A stretch of DNA of 64,000 nt from Bradyrhizobium sp. (GCF_030697065.1 NZ_JAUYQU010000189.1:25347-89346), one strand, 5' to 3'. Counted from the stretch's first letter, positions 35,914-43,403 are shown. Notes: generated by a model not told the origin, from the letters alone. A program made the numbers and translations.

Positions 35914-36134
35914 CCCGGTGGCCTGATTTTGCTTGCCATCCGGACGATCTCGTGGGACTTTAGAGGGTCAGTAGCGATTTTGGTCTCGATGCTGGCGCAT
36001 CTGGAGCAGGCGAAGGTCCGTTTTTCGGTGTCGCCGCGGCGCAGTTCAATGCTCGTCAGGCCCATGCGCATTCCACATCGAACGCAACGCGGGCGTTCGA
36101 TCGGCGACAGCAGAACATCCGTCAGAGAGTTCAT
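35910..36134 (-). CDS. Small zinc-ribbon protein
   Basis: A 74-residue protein with two Cys pairs, CVRCGM (residues 17-21) and CSRC (43-46), separated by a strand-rich segment (LTSIELRRGDTEKRTFA): a zinc-ribbon fold. Short proteins with this pattern are abundant in Bradyrhizobium and have no known role; nucleic acid or protein binding is possible. It precedes, with overlap, the 39-residue membrane protein gene. Confidence 0.6.
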   Translation of the reverse strand: MNSLTDVLLSPIERPRCVRCGMRMGLTSIELRRGDTEKRTFACSRCASIETKIATDPLKSHEIVRMASKIRPPG

Positions 36135-36369
36135 GGCTCACCGTTGTTCTGGAAACCGCGTCGAAAAAATAAGCCAGCCGCCGTCGAACGTCTATCCGGA
36201 AACCGACTCGACCGACGGAAATATTTTTCCACCAGAATGGAACCGGATCGGCGCTGGATGAAAAGCGGGTTGAACTGTTGGATCGTCGAAACTCGGCGTG
36301 GGTGAAGGAGATCCGTCGATACCGTCACGGTATGCAATTGGGTTCCGCGTTCCCGCCGGTCAGCCGTGC

Positions 36370-36405
36370 ATAATGCGGCCGCTCGTTTGGGAGCGGCCGC
36401 ATTAT
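36370..36405. terminator. Long perfect hairpin, probable terminator
   Basis: Perfect 15-base arms (36370-36384 and 36391-36405, ATAATGCGGCCGCTC and its complement) with a 6-base loop. It starts 12 bases after the stop codon of the minus-strand VHL-domain gene. The T run is short (ATTAT within the arms), so termination efficiency is uncertain; symmetry allows action on both strands. Confidence 0.6.
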
Positions 36406-36417
36406 TGTTGTGGCTGA

Positions 36418-36762
36418 TCAATCGACGGTGCTGACGGTCGCCAGGGTCGCGCCAGGCAGCGGCCGAAACAGCAGGACGCACTGGCCAGTCATATCGGTAA
36501 TGACCCAGGGATGCGTCATATAGGTGTCTTGCGTGTAGCTCCGTCCGGGATTCACGTCGCTGTAGAACTCGCGTTTCCCGTCATAGTTGATCCAGTAAAT
36601 CTTGATCTTGCTTTTGCTCTCGTTCTTGAACTGAACTTTTGTTTCCTTGTTACTGTCGGCGGACTTGATGGATTTTTCGGACTGGCAGTTTTCTTCCGAT
36701 AGAGCGGCGCTTGAAACGGTTATGAGAAGTGCGGAAATGATACAGCGGAGCATTGAGAACAT
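36418..36762 (-). CDS. Secreted von Hippel-Lindau beta-domain protein
   Basis: A 114-residue protein with a signal peptide (MLRCIISALLITVSSAALS) and a VHL beta-domain: VQFKNESKSKIKIYWINYDG, then KREFYSDVNPGRSYTQDTYM and HPWVITDMTGQCVLLFRPLPG. The pattern 'F-N-S...-V-WL-D-G...Y--l-PG----q-Ty--HPW---d' is that of eukaryotic pVHL, where it binds hydroxyproline peptides. The hydroxyproline-pocket Tyr/Trp/His positions appear in part (YWINYDG, TYMTHPWVI). The gene is AT-richer than its neighbours, a hint of transfer. AAAGG lies close before the ATG at 36762. Bacterial members have no established ligand. Confidence 0.8.
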   Translation of the reverse strand: MFSMLRCIISALLITVSSAALSEENCQSEKSIKSADSNKETKVQFKNESKSKIKIYWINYDGKREFYSDVNPGRSYTQDTYMTHPWVITDMTGQCVLLFRPLPGATLATVSTVD

Positions 36763-36975
36763 AACCTTTTTTCAAACGGAACGGAGATGAGTGGCGGTAC
36801 GCCACCATGAGAGGCCGCTGTTATAGGTGCGACGCATGATTGGCAATTCATGCGTCGATTCCGTCCCATGCATGCATCGCCGCGGCAAGGGCAGGGCGCG
36901 CGCCGGGGCCGGCCGGCGGAACCGGAACAATGGCAGCCTGCCGCGATTGGTTATGCTGGATAAAATGAGGATAGC

Positions 36976-37278
36976 ATGACCATCATACCAACCTCGCTTT
37001 GCAACCGATTGGCCGGCGGCGTCTTCAAGACCGTCCTTGTTCTCGCGTCGATCGCCCTGGTCTTGTCGCCGGTCGATCTGGCTGCGCAGGGCCAGCCGGT
37101 TCAAAACGGACCCATGATTCCGGTTGCGCTCTGGTGGATCGGCGCTTTCGTCCTCGGACTGGCTTTGGTTTACGGCATCATGCGCAACAGGCGCAGGACC
37201 CGATCGGATAAGGAACTGACCGAACGGTCAACCAAGCAACTTTACGCCGAAGAATCCAGGGATGAACGTCGGAGCTAA
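36976..37278 (+). CDS. Small membrane protein of unknown function
   Basis: A 100-residue protein with two hydrophobic segments (GGVFKTVLVLASIALVLSPVDLAAQ, possibly a cleavable signal, and VALWWIGAFVLGLALVYGIM), then a charged C-terminal tail (RNRRRTRSDKELTERSTKQLYAEESRDERRS). GAGG lies just before the ATG. No known family. Confidence 0.6.
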   Translation: MTIIPTSLCNRLAGGVFKTVLVLASIALVLSPVDLAAQGQPVQNGPMIPVALWWIGAFVLGLALVYGIMRNRRRTRSDKELTERSTKQLYAEESRDERRS

Positions 37279-37337
37279 GTCGGGCTCCGCGCCGGATTAC
37301 GGCTGGCGTCAGGCACCCGTCCAGAGTTTCGCCAGGG

Positions 37338-37559
37338 CTAATTTCCAAGGTTCAATCCATTTCGGGAACTGTCGGACTCAACGTAACTCGGGTGCAGGGT
37401 AACGGGCATTTTTCGTCCATCCAGCAGTACGCGGACCGATCCGGTACGAGAACTCGTGCCCACGACGACGCCCTTGTGACTGACCAGCCTTGGACAGCGT
37501 TTCATCCCAAGTGGAGACAGGCGAACGCGGAGGCCTGGTCGGATATCAGCTTCGGCCAT
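37338..37559 (-). CDS. Small SH3-like conserved protein
   Basis: A 73-residue protein read as MAEADIRPGLRVRLSPLGMKRCPRLVSHKGVVVGTSS, then RTGSVRVLLDGRKMPVTLHPSYVE. The KGVVVG...VRVLLDGxKxPVxLHxxYVE pattern is a small KOW/SH3-like beta barrel seen in many rhizobial proteins of unknown role. The ATG at 37559 is preferred to one 13 codons upstream. Nothing is known of its function. Confidence 0.55.
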   Translation of the reverse strand: MAEADIRPGLRVRLSPLGMKRCPRLVSHKGVVVGTSSRTGSVRVLLDGRKMPVTLHPSYVESDSSRNGLNLGN

Positions 37560-37678
37560 GCAGGCAAGTATCCAGTGGTTTCCTGTTCGTCGCGCCACGC
37601 GCTCTTCGGTTCATGCCCATCCGGCATGCCAACGTCGGGCGAAGAGGTTTGTCGGAGGGTGTTGCACATGCGACACGC

Positions 37679-37705
37679 AAAAAAAGCCCCGGACCATGCC
37701 GGGGC
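37679..37705 (-). terminator. Rho-independent terminator of the intact outer membrane protein gene
   Basis: Stem gccccgg (37686-37692) with ccggggc (37699-37705); on the minus strand it is followed by seven T. It lies about 35 bases after the stop codon. It is nearly identical in stem to the terminator of the frameshifted homologue at 3627-3655. Confidence 0.85.
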
Positions 37706-37740
37706 CTTAGTTGCTGGAGATGAGATCGTTAAACGAGAGT

Positions 37741-38508
37741 TCAGAACTTGTAGTTAACGCCAGCCTTGGCAACCGACAGCTTGTTCTTGAGGTCTGCATT
37801 GATGGTGAAGGCGGCAGGGGCGCCGATGCCGAAGGCCTCGTTCTTCGTGTCGAAATCGATGTAGTTGTACTCGAGGAAGCCGGTCCAGTTCTTGGCGAAC
37901 ATGTACTCGACGCCCATGCCGACCAGCCATCCCCAGGAAGTGCTGTCCGCGCTGGTGATTTGCGTCAAGCCGCCACCGCCACCGGGACCGCCAATGAAAC
38001 CGCCGCCCGGAGCGCTTACGCTGTGCGTGGAATTCATCCAGGCGCCACCGCCCTTGACGTAAAGCAGGGTGCGGTCGGCGACCACGCCACCGATGCGGCC
38101 CGAAACCGTGGCCAGCCAGTCGCTTTCAGTCGTGCAGGAAAGGACGACCACGCAGGGAACGGTTCCCTTGACGTCCATTCCGGCAATGTCGCCCTGAACG
38201 CCAAATACCACCCAGCCGCTCTGCCAGTTATACCCGACCTGGCCGCCGCCCAGGAGGCCGCTCCGGCTGTTCTGGGAGAATGGAAAATTGAACGCGACCG
38301 CGCCGAGACCCGGAGCGGAAGCGCCAGTGAGGGTCGACTCGGTCGTTCCCCAACCACCGCCGACATGGGCGCCGACATAGAAGCCGGTCCAGCTCCAGGT
38401 GTCGATAATCGGCGGTGCCTTAGCATAACGAGGCGCCATATCGGCAGCAGTGCCGGCGACGGTGGTTGCAATAAGAAGGGCGGCGCTTGCCGCAATCATC
38501 GTCTTCAT
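37741..38508 (-). CDS. Omp25/Omp31-type outer membrane beta-barrel protein
   Basis: A 255-residue protein with a signal peptide (MKTMIAASAALLIATTVAGTA), a proline linker (RYAKAPPIIDTW), WTGFYVGAHVGGGWG and repeated amphipathic strands (GYNWQSGWVVFGVQGDI, WLATVSGRIGGVVADRTLLYVKGGGAW, WGWLVGMGVEYMFAKNWTGFLEYNYIDF), ending in a terminal aromatic (AGVNYKF), the signal for the barrel-assembly machinery. The internal GGGFIGGPGGGGGL is a glycine-rich surface loop. AGGAGA sits 7 bases before the ATG at 38508. Family members are major rhizobial outer membrane proteins with structural and transport roles. Confidence 0.93.
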   Translation of the reverse strand: MKTMIAASAALLIATTVAGTAADMAPRYAKAPPIIDTWSWTGFYVGAHVGGGWGTTESTLTGASAPGLGAVAFNFPFSQNSRSGLLGGGQVGYNWQSGWVVFGVQGDIAGMDVKGTVPCVVVLSCTTESDWLATVSGRIGGVVADRTLLYVKGGGAWMNSTHSVSAPGGGFIGGPGGGGGLTQITSADSTSWGWLVGMGVEYMFAKNWTGFLEYNYIDFDTKNEAFGIGAPAAFTINADLKNKLSVAKAGVNYKF

Positions 38509-38804
38509 AGCCAATCTCCTCGATTAATACCCATACTTCGGGTCCAATGGCCGTACTTTTACGGGGAGGCAGGCGATCTCGACTATTGCCAAAAAGCCAC
38601 ATTCGCGGACCGAGTGTGCAATATTGCTCACGTTCTGCGTTGGGAACCCCGTCAAACAGCATCTTATGCTGCGTCACTGAGGTGGAGCTACCGGTGGTTT
38701 TTCCGCTGGGAAGGCGGCAGACGGGCACCGCCGCCGCCGCAACTGGCAGGATTTCGTGCAGGATATCGCTGCGGTTGAAGCGGGGCGCGGCCTGTCAACG
38801 GCGA

Positions 38805-38879
38805 TGGCGCTCCCTAGCGGAATCGAACCGCTCTCTCCACCGTGAAAGGGTGGCGTCCTAACCGATAGACGAAGGGAGC
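38805..38879 (-). tRNA. tRNA-Glu (anticodon TTC)
   Basis: A 75-nt cloverleaf on the minus strand. The acceptor stem GCTCCCT pairs with AGGGAGC, the anticodon loop is CTTTCAC (TTC), the T loop is GTTCGATTCC and CCA is encoded at the 3' end (38807-38805). It stands alone between the outer membrane protein gene and the PilZ gene. Confidence 0.93.
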
Positions 38880-39183
38880 GAAGGCGTCGCTGCGACCGAA
38901 CTGGTCGCAAGAGCTGCCGGTTCGCTGCAGTTTGCACAAAAGCTCAGGCAAATCAAAGCTTTGAAGGAGCGATGGTGCCCTCGCGCAACCCCGATCGCAG
39001 TGACGCGAGCGAGGCAGCGGGCGAACGTATAGTGGCGTTTGCGCGGTCGGGCAAGCCACCGGCACTTGCGTTTTGTGGCGGGATGGATGCTTTCCCGCAG
39101 CCAGAAACCCAGGGATTTTTCCCTACCTCGCAACGGTTCCTAAAGTCGGACCGGTTAGGGATTGCGTCTCAGGAGCGCTCGAT
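38880..39183. other. Spacer between tRNA-Glu and the PilZ gene
   Basis: About 300 bases. No gene, hairpin with T run or family repeat that I can support. Short open frames in it show no plausible protein. Confidence 0.35.
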
Positions 39184-39441
39184 ATGGCCGCAGCCGCCAA
39201 GAAGCGGGAATCCCGCAAATCCGTCCACCAGCCAGGGTGGCTCACACTGGACGGCGGCTTCGCCGCGCGACCCTGCGTGGTGCAGGATTTGTCCTCGACC
39301 GGCGCCAAGGTCACGGTCGACGATCCCAACGCGCTGCCGGGCAGACTGCGGCTGGCCTTATCGCGCGACGCGCGTACCGGGCGAAGCTGCGAAGTGGTCT
39401 GGCGCCGCGGCAAGACCGTCGGCGTCAAGTTCGTCCGGTAG
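39184..39441 (+). CDS. PilZ domain protein
   Basis: An 85-residue single-domain protein. The N-terminal basic motif KKRESRKSVHQPGWL resembles the RxxxR arm of c-di-GMP-binding PilZ proteins, followed by the VQDLSSTGAKV segment (D-S-x-G-x in place of the canonical D/NxSxxG) and the strands SCEVVWRRGKTVGVKFVR. Single-domain PilZ proteins sense c-di-GMP or, lacking the full motif, act as adaptors. The first Arg of the RxxxR is not perfectly spaced, so ligand binding is uncertain. Confidence 0.8.
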   Translation: MAAAAKKRESRKSVHQPGWLTLDGGFAARPCVVQDLSSTGAKVTVDDPNALPGRLRLALSRDARTGRSCEVVWRRGKTVGVKFVR

Positions 39442-39589
39442 CCAAGCCCAGATTATTGGCGGGATGCGAACCGTGTTCCCGGACGATACGCCGCACTTCC
39501 GATTCCGCACGCCACTTTCGGCGACAACTCCCGGCGATTAGGGTGCGGTTTCGTCGAACCGAAATTCCGCTAATGAGGCAAGAGAGATC

Positions 39590-40666
39590 GTGGCGCTACT
39601 CAGCTTTCTGTCGGGACTTGCAGCTCTCGTGATCGGCGCAGAACTGCTGGTGCGAGGGGCCTCGAACCTGGCGCTCAGGTTCGGAATATCGCCGCTCGTG
39701 GTGGGGCTCACCGTGGTGAGCGTGGGGACCAGCGCTCCGGAGTTGGCGGTCTCGGTACAGTCCGCGATGTCGAACCAGGCCGACATTGCGGTTGGCAACG
39801 TCGTCGGCAGCAACATCCTGAATGTGCTCTTCATCCTCGGGCTGTCGGCGCTCATCACGCCATTGGTCGTCAATCGACAACTGATCCGCCAGGAGGTCCC
39901 GATCATGGTCGGCACCTCCTTGTTGCTGGCGGCACTGGCTTGGGATGGCGCCTTGTCGCGCATCGACGGAATGATCCTGGTATGCCTGTTTGCCGCCTAC
40001 ACGGTATTTCTGATCGTCCAGAGCCGTCGCCAGGAAGCGTCGGATCCGGACGCGCAGACGACGGCCGAGCCTGGATCGGGCTGGAACGCGAAACTTCCGG
40101 TGCAGATCGCGATGATCGTCGCCGGTTTGATCCTGCTGGTGGTGGGCGCCAACTTGCTGGTTCAGGCGGCCGTTACCTTTGCGAAACTGTTCGGTGTCAG
40201 CGAAATGGTGATCGGTCTGACCATTGTCGCGATGGGTACCTCGCTGCCCGAGGTTGCGACTTCGATCATGGCGGCGATCCGCGGTGAGCGCGACATTGCC
40301 GTCGGCAATGTGGTGGGAAGCTGCATCTTCAACATCGTCGGCGTGCTCGGAATTTCCTCGGCGGTGGCGTCGGGCGGCCTTTCCGTCGCCCCCGCACTGA
40401 TGGCGTTCGATATTCCCGTGATGATCGCCGTGGCGATCGCCTGCCTGCCGATCTTTTTCACCGGAAACCTGATCGCTCGCTGGGAGGGCGCGGTGTTTCT
40501 GGCGCTCTATGCCGGTTACACCATCTATCTGGTGATGGCAGCTCAGCAGCACGACGCCCTGTCGACCTACGGCCTGGTTCTCGGGACCGTCGTTCTACCG
40601 CTGTGCGTGTTGACGGTTGGCGTCATCACGTGGCGTGAGTGGCGCGCCAGACACCAATCATCCTGA
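39590..40666 (+). CDS. Calcium/sodium exchanger (CaCA superfamily, YrbG type)
   Basis: A 358-residue membrane protein with the two inverted alpha-repeats of cation exchangers. Repeat 1 has VVSVGTSAPELAVSVQSA and GNVVGSNILNVLFILG (residues ~43-90), repeat 2 has VAMGTSLPEVATSIMAA and GNVVGSCIFNIVGVLG (near 213-255). About ten transmembrane helices and the acidic Glu in both repeats suggest exchange of Ca2+ for Na+ or H+. The start is GTG at 39590 with GAGG and AGAGA upstream. No close neighbour on the same strand. Confidence 0.93.
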   Translation: MALLSFLSGLAALVIGAELLVRGASNLALRFGISPLVVGLTVVSVGTSAPELAVSVQSAMSNQADIAVGNVVGSNILNVLFILGLSALITPLVVNRQLIRQEVPIMVGTSLLLAALAWDGALSRIDGMILVCLFAAYTVFLIVQSRRQEASDPDAQTTAEPGSGWNAKLPVQIAMIVAGLILLVVGANLLVQAAVTFAKLFGVSEMVIGLTIVAMGTSLPEVATSIMAAIRGERDIAVGNVVGSCIFNIVGVLGISSAVASGGLSVAPALMAFDIPVMIAVAIACLPIFFTGNLIARWEGAVFLALYAGYTIYLVMAAQQHDALSTYGLVLGTVVLPLCVLTVGVITWREWRARHQSS

Positions 40667-40762
40667 CCGGGCGAGGGCCAGCTCCACAGTGATGCGGCCG
40701 GCCATTGCGCGACGGCACCCGGGCATCCTTGTCCCTCCCGCTCGCCGGCGATAAAATGCGGG

Positions 40763-41008
40763 ATGCGAAATGTATTCCTGTTGATCGCCGTCGCCGCGCT
40801 GTGGCCGGCCTGTTCGGCGGCTGCCGAGCAGCCCCGCCAGCAAAAAACCGATAGATCCGGCGCCACCGTCCGGCAGGTTCCGCTGAAGGGCGCCGGCACC
40901 GACCGTTCCTGCGCGGCGTATGGCGCGGGCTTCGTCAGGGTTGACGGTACGCAGACCTGTGTGAAGATCGGCGGCGCCGTCAGCATCGGGGTCGGCGGCA
41001 GTCGCTAG
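40763..41008 (+). CDS. Small secreted protein resembling the N-terminus of alphaproteobacterial porins
   Basis: An 81-residue protein with a signal peptide (MRNVFLLIAVAALWPACSAAAE). The mature end, SCAAYGAGFVRVDGTQTCVKIGGAVSIGVGG, matches the first strands of Porin_2 family porins (the 'C..YGagF..i.GtdTCikigG' motif). No barrel follows, so it is a free-standing copy of that motif. It may be a remnant of a porin gene or a member of a short secreted family; the ending is clean and the start has a GCGGG region only, no strong ribosome site. Confidence 0.6.
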   Translation: MRNVFLLIAVAALWPACSAAAEQPRQQKTDRSGATVRQVPLKGAGTDRSCAAYGAGFVRVDGTQTCVKIGGAVSIGVGGSR

Positions 41009-41037
41009 CACTCCGTCAAACAGCCACGAGGCCCGAT

Positions 41038-41190
41038 TTGCAGCTCGAAATCATCGTTCCCGTCATCATGGGTTGTGCGCTGCTGTGGTGGGTCAGCCGC
41101 GGCATGACCTGGACCACGCGCCTCGCGGTGACGGCGGTCACGCTGGTTGTGATCGTCGCCGTCGTGCTGTTCGAGCAGTCGGGTCCGTAG
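41038..41190 (+). CDS. Tiny two-span membrane protein (50 residues), TTG start
   Basis: A 50-codon frame from TTG at 41038, with ACGAGG 6 bases upstream. It reads EIIVPVIMGCALLWWV, a short loop SRGMTWTTR, then LAVTAVTLVVIVAVVLF and a polar end: two transmembrane helices in a hairpin. Family unknown. It begins 30 bases after the porin-like gene, possibly in one transcript, and its stop codon abuts repeat copy 4. Confidence 0.5.
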   Translation: MQLEIIVPVIMGCALLWWVSRGMTWTTRLAVTAVTLVVIVAVVLFEQSGP

Positions 41191-41270
41191 GTCATTCCGG
41201 GGCGATGCGAAGCATCGAACCCGGAATCTCGAGATTCCGGGTCTGGTCCTTCGGACCATCCCGGAATGAC
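41191..41270. repeat. Intergenic BIME-like repeat, copy 4
   Basis: gtcattccggggcgatgcg on the left, ccatcccggaatgac on the right, centre ccggaatctcgagattccgg (41221-41240), identical to the centre of copy 2 (18701-18720). It lies between the small membrane protein and the convergent GST gene. Confidence 0.8.
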
Positions 41271-41279
41271 AGGAGCCTC

Positions 41280-41927
41280 TCACGACATCGGCGGCGCGAT
41301 GAACTCCGCAAACCCGGGGCGCGCGGCGAATTCGGCGAACCAGCGCTCCAGATGCGGCAGCCTCGGCTTGACGATGCCCTCGACTCCGAACCAGCGCCGC
41401 GCATAGGCGCCGAGCGCGATGTCGGCGATGGTGAAATCGTCGCCTTCGATGAAGCGCCGCGTCGCCACCTGTGCCTCCACGATGCGCCATTGCTCGGCCT
41501 CGGCGTCGGCGTCCTTCTGAAGCGCGACCATGTCGCGTTTTTCGACGGGGGTGCGCACCAGCCCCCAGAAAACCGGGCGATCGACTGGCTGCAGCGTCGA
41601 CAGCGTCCAGTCCAGCCAGCGGTCGACCCCGGCGCGCGCCTTCGGCGCCTGCGGATAGATCGGGGATCCCTCGCCATAGGCGAGGTTGAGGTAGCGCATG
41701 ATCGAATTGGATTCCCACAGCACGTAGTCGCCGTCGACCAGGGTCGGTATCCGCCCGTTCGGATTCATCGCGAGATATTCGGGCTTGTCGTTCTGGCCGA
41801 AGGCCATGCCGGCATCGATGCGCCGGAAGGGGAGGTCGAGTTCGCGCAGGCACCACAGCACTTTCTGCACATTGACCGAATTGGCCCGGCCCCAGATCGT
41901 CAGCTGGGCCTGATTCCTGTTTGGCAC
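41280..41927 (-). CDS. Glutathione S-transferase family protein
   Basis: A 215-residue GST. The thioredoxin-like N-terminal domain begins LTIWGRANSVNVQKVLWCLRELDLPF (catalytic Ser17 in RANSVNV), with the cis-Pro of NGRIPTLVDGD and the glutathione-binding ESNSIMRYL. The C-terminal helical domain carries FTIADIALGAY, the hydrophobic staple. The class looks like bacterial theta/beta-related 'GST-like' proteins; the substrate is open. It is transcribed towards repeat copy 4 and divergent to the HAD gene. Confidence 0.9.
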   Translation of the reverse strand: MPNRNQAQLTIWGRANSVNVQKVLWCLRELDLPFRRIDAGMAFGQNDKPEYLAMNPNGRIPTLVDGDYVLWESNSIMRYLNLAYGEGSPIYPQAPKARAGVDRWLDWTLSTLQPVDRPVFWGLVRTPVEKRDMVALQKDADAEAEQWRIVEAQVATRRFIEGDDFTIADIALGAYARRWFGVEGIVKPRLPHLERWFAEFAARPGFAEFIAPPMS

Positions 41928-42037
41928 GCGTTGGCTCTCCCGTTGCTCGGCTCTTGCCGTTGATAGCGGAAAACACCGCGGGATGTGCGGGCCATCCCGG
42001 TAAAAATTCCCGCCCCGGATGCTATAAGGCCCGGATC

Positions 42038-42721
42038 ATGCCCGGATACAAGCTCGCGATCTTCGACCTCGACGGAACATTGTCGGACAGCCTGCCATGG
42101 TTTCGGCAGGTGGTGAATTCGCTGGCCGACAAGCACGGCTTCCGGCGCGTCGAGGATGCCGACGTCGAGATGCTGCGCGGCAAATCATCCCGCGAAATCA
42201 TCGCCTGGCTCGAGGTGCCGCTCTGGCGAATGCCCCTCATCGCGGCGGACATGCGCCGGCTGAAGAGCCGGAACATCGACAGCATCCCGCTGTTCGCCGG
42301 TGTTGGATCGATGCTGCAGGCGTTGTCGCAAGCCGGCGTCACCATCGCCATGGTCAGTTCCGATTCCGAGAGCAATGTCAGGCGGGCGCTCGGCGACCAC
42401 GCGGCGGTGATGTCGCAATTTGCCTGCGGCGCCTCGATGTTCGGCAAGGCCGCCAAGTTCAGGTCGGTGCTGAAACGCACCGGCGTCGCCGCCGGAGATG
42501 CCATTGCGATCGGCGATGAGGTCCGTGACGGCGAGGCCGCAGCGCAGGCCGGGATCGATTTCGGGGCGGTGTCGTGGGGCTATGCCTGGCCGGAGGCGCT
42601 CGGGCGGCTTTCGCCGGTTCGGGTGTTCGATGACGTGGCGGATATTACGCGGCTGCTTTCGCCGGCTCAGGCCGAAGCCTGCTCGCGCGGCTGTTCGCGG
42701 GCTTCCATCAACTCGGCGTAG
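42038..42721 (+). CDS. HAD family phosphatase (phosphoglycolate phosphatase-like)
   Basis: A 227-residue HAD hydrolase. Motif I is IFDLDGTLSDSLP (nucleophile Asp10, Asp12), motif II Ser in AMVSSDSE, motif III Lys in FGKAAKF, motif IV AIGDEVRDGEAA (Asp-Asp). An alpha-helical cap sits between motifs I and II, as in phosphoglycolate phosphatases. The 3' end overlaps, on the opposite strand, the small gene at 42667-42837 by 55 bases. The ATG chosen gives MPGYKLAIFDLDGT. Confidence 0.9.
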   Translation: MPGYKLAIFDLDGTLSDSLPWFRQVVNSLADKHGFRRVEDADVEMLRGKSSREIIAWLEVPLWRMPLIAADMRRLKSRNIDSIPLFAGVGSMLQALSQAGVTIAMVSSDSESNVRRALGDHAAVMSQFACGASMFGKAAKFRSVLKRTGVAAGDAIAIGDEVRDGEAAAQAGIDFGAVSWGYAWPEALGRLSPVRVFDDVADITRLLSPAQAEACSRGCSRASINSA

Positions 42722-42837
42722 CGGCTGTATTCGCCGGCCATTTCCAGCAGCCGCTCACGAACCTCTGCACTGCTCACCTGACGGGCCAGGCGCCTGGCCT
42801 GGTCTGCCTGGAATTGATAGTGCCTGGACTGGCTCAT
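42667..42837 (-). CDS. Small helical protein of unknown function (56 residues)
   Basis: A 56-codon frame MSQSRHYQFQADQARRLARQVSS and AEVRERLLEMAGEYSRYAELMEAREQ, with GAGGGAG 6 bases before the ATG. The composition is strongly helical and the pattern 'a-qarrlA----s-e-r--Ll-mA-eY---Ae' is found in many short rhizobial proteins. Its last 55 bases overlap the end of the convergent HAD gene. Function unknown. Confidence 0.6.
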   Translation of the reverse strand: MSQSRHYQFQADQARRLARQVSSAEVRERLLEMAGEYSRYAELMEAREQPREQASA

Positions 42838-42950
42838 GAGACTCCCTCGAATCCTGTGTCAAGACTGAGGGAAAAAGGTTCACCGACCGTGAACGGATAC
42901 ACGTCAGGAAACGGCGCATCCCGACGCCGGAGGCCCGGCGGCGCCAGGGC

Positions 42951-43403
42951 TTACCAGTGTCCGGTGTTCGGCATCGACAGCCACGGCTCGGCCGGCGGCT
43001 TGGGATCGCCCTTCTGCAGCAGTTCGATCGAGTGCAGATCGGGCGAGCGCACGAAAGCCATGTTGCCATCGCGCGGCGGCCGGTTGATGGTGACGCCCAT
43101 CTTCATCAGGCGATCGCAGGTGGCGTAGATGTCGTCGACCTCATAGGCGAGGTGGCCGAAATAGCGGTCCTCGCCGTATTTCTCCTCGTCCCAATTATAG
43201 GTGAGCTCGACCAGCGGCGCGCCGCGCGTGCTGGGTGTATTCTTCAGCAGCGCCTCGTCCCCGGCGGCGCACAGAAATACCAGCGTGAATTTCGCCTTGT
43301 CATTGTCGATGCGGCGAACCTCCTTCAGCCCCAGGGCATCCTGATAGAACTTCATCGCGGCATCCAGATTGCGCACGCGCAGCATGGTGTGGAGGTAACG
43401 CAT
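42951..43403 (-). CDS. VOC family lactoylglutathione lyase-like protein (glyoxalase I)
   Basis: A 150-residue vicinal oxygen chelate protein: MRYLHTMLRVRNLDAAMKFY (His5), VELTYNWDEEKYGED (Glu), GHLAYEVDDIYATCDRLMKMGV (His) and RSPDLHSIELLQKG (Glu). These four ligands are those of glyoxalase I, which converts the hemithioacetal of methylglyoxal and glutathione into S-lactoylglutathione. The CxxxG and C-terminal tail vary between members, so glyoxalase function is likely but not certain. No glyoxalase II in the window. Confidence 0.88.
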   Translation of the reverse strand: MRYLHTMLRVRNLDAAMKFYQDALGLKEVRRIDNDKAKFTLVFLCAAGDEALLKNTPSTRGAPLVELTYNWDEEKYGEDRYFGHLAYEVDDIYATCDRLMKMGVTINRPPRDGNMAFVRSPDLHSIELLQKGDPKPPAEPWLSMPNTGHW

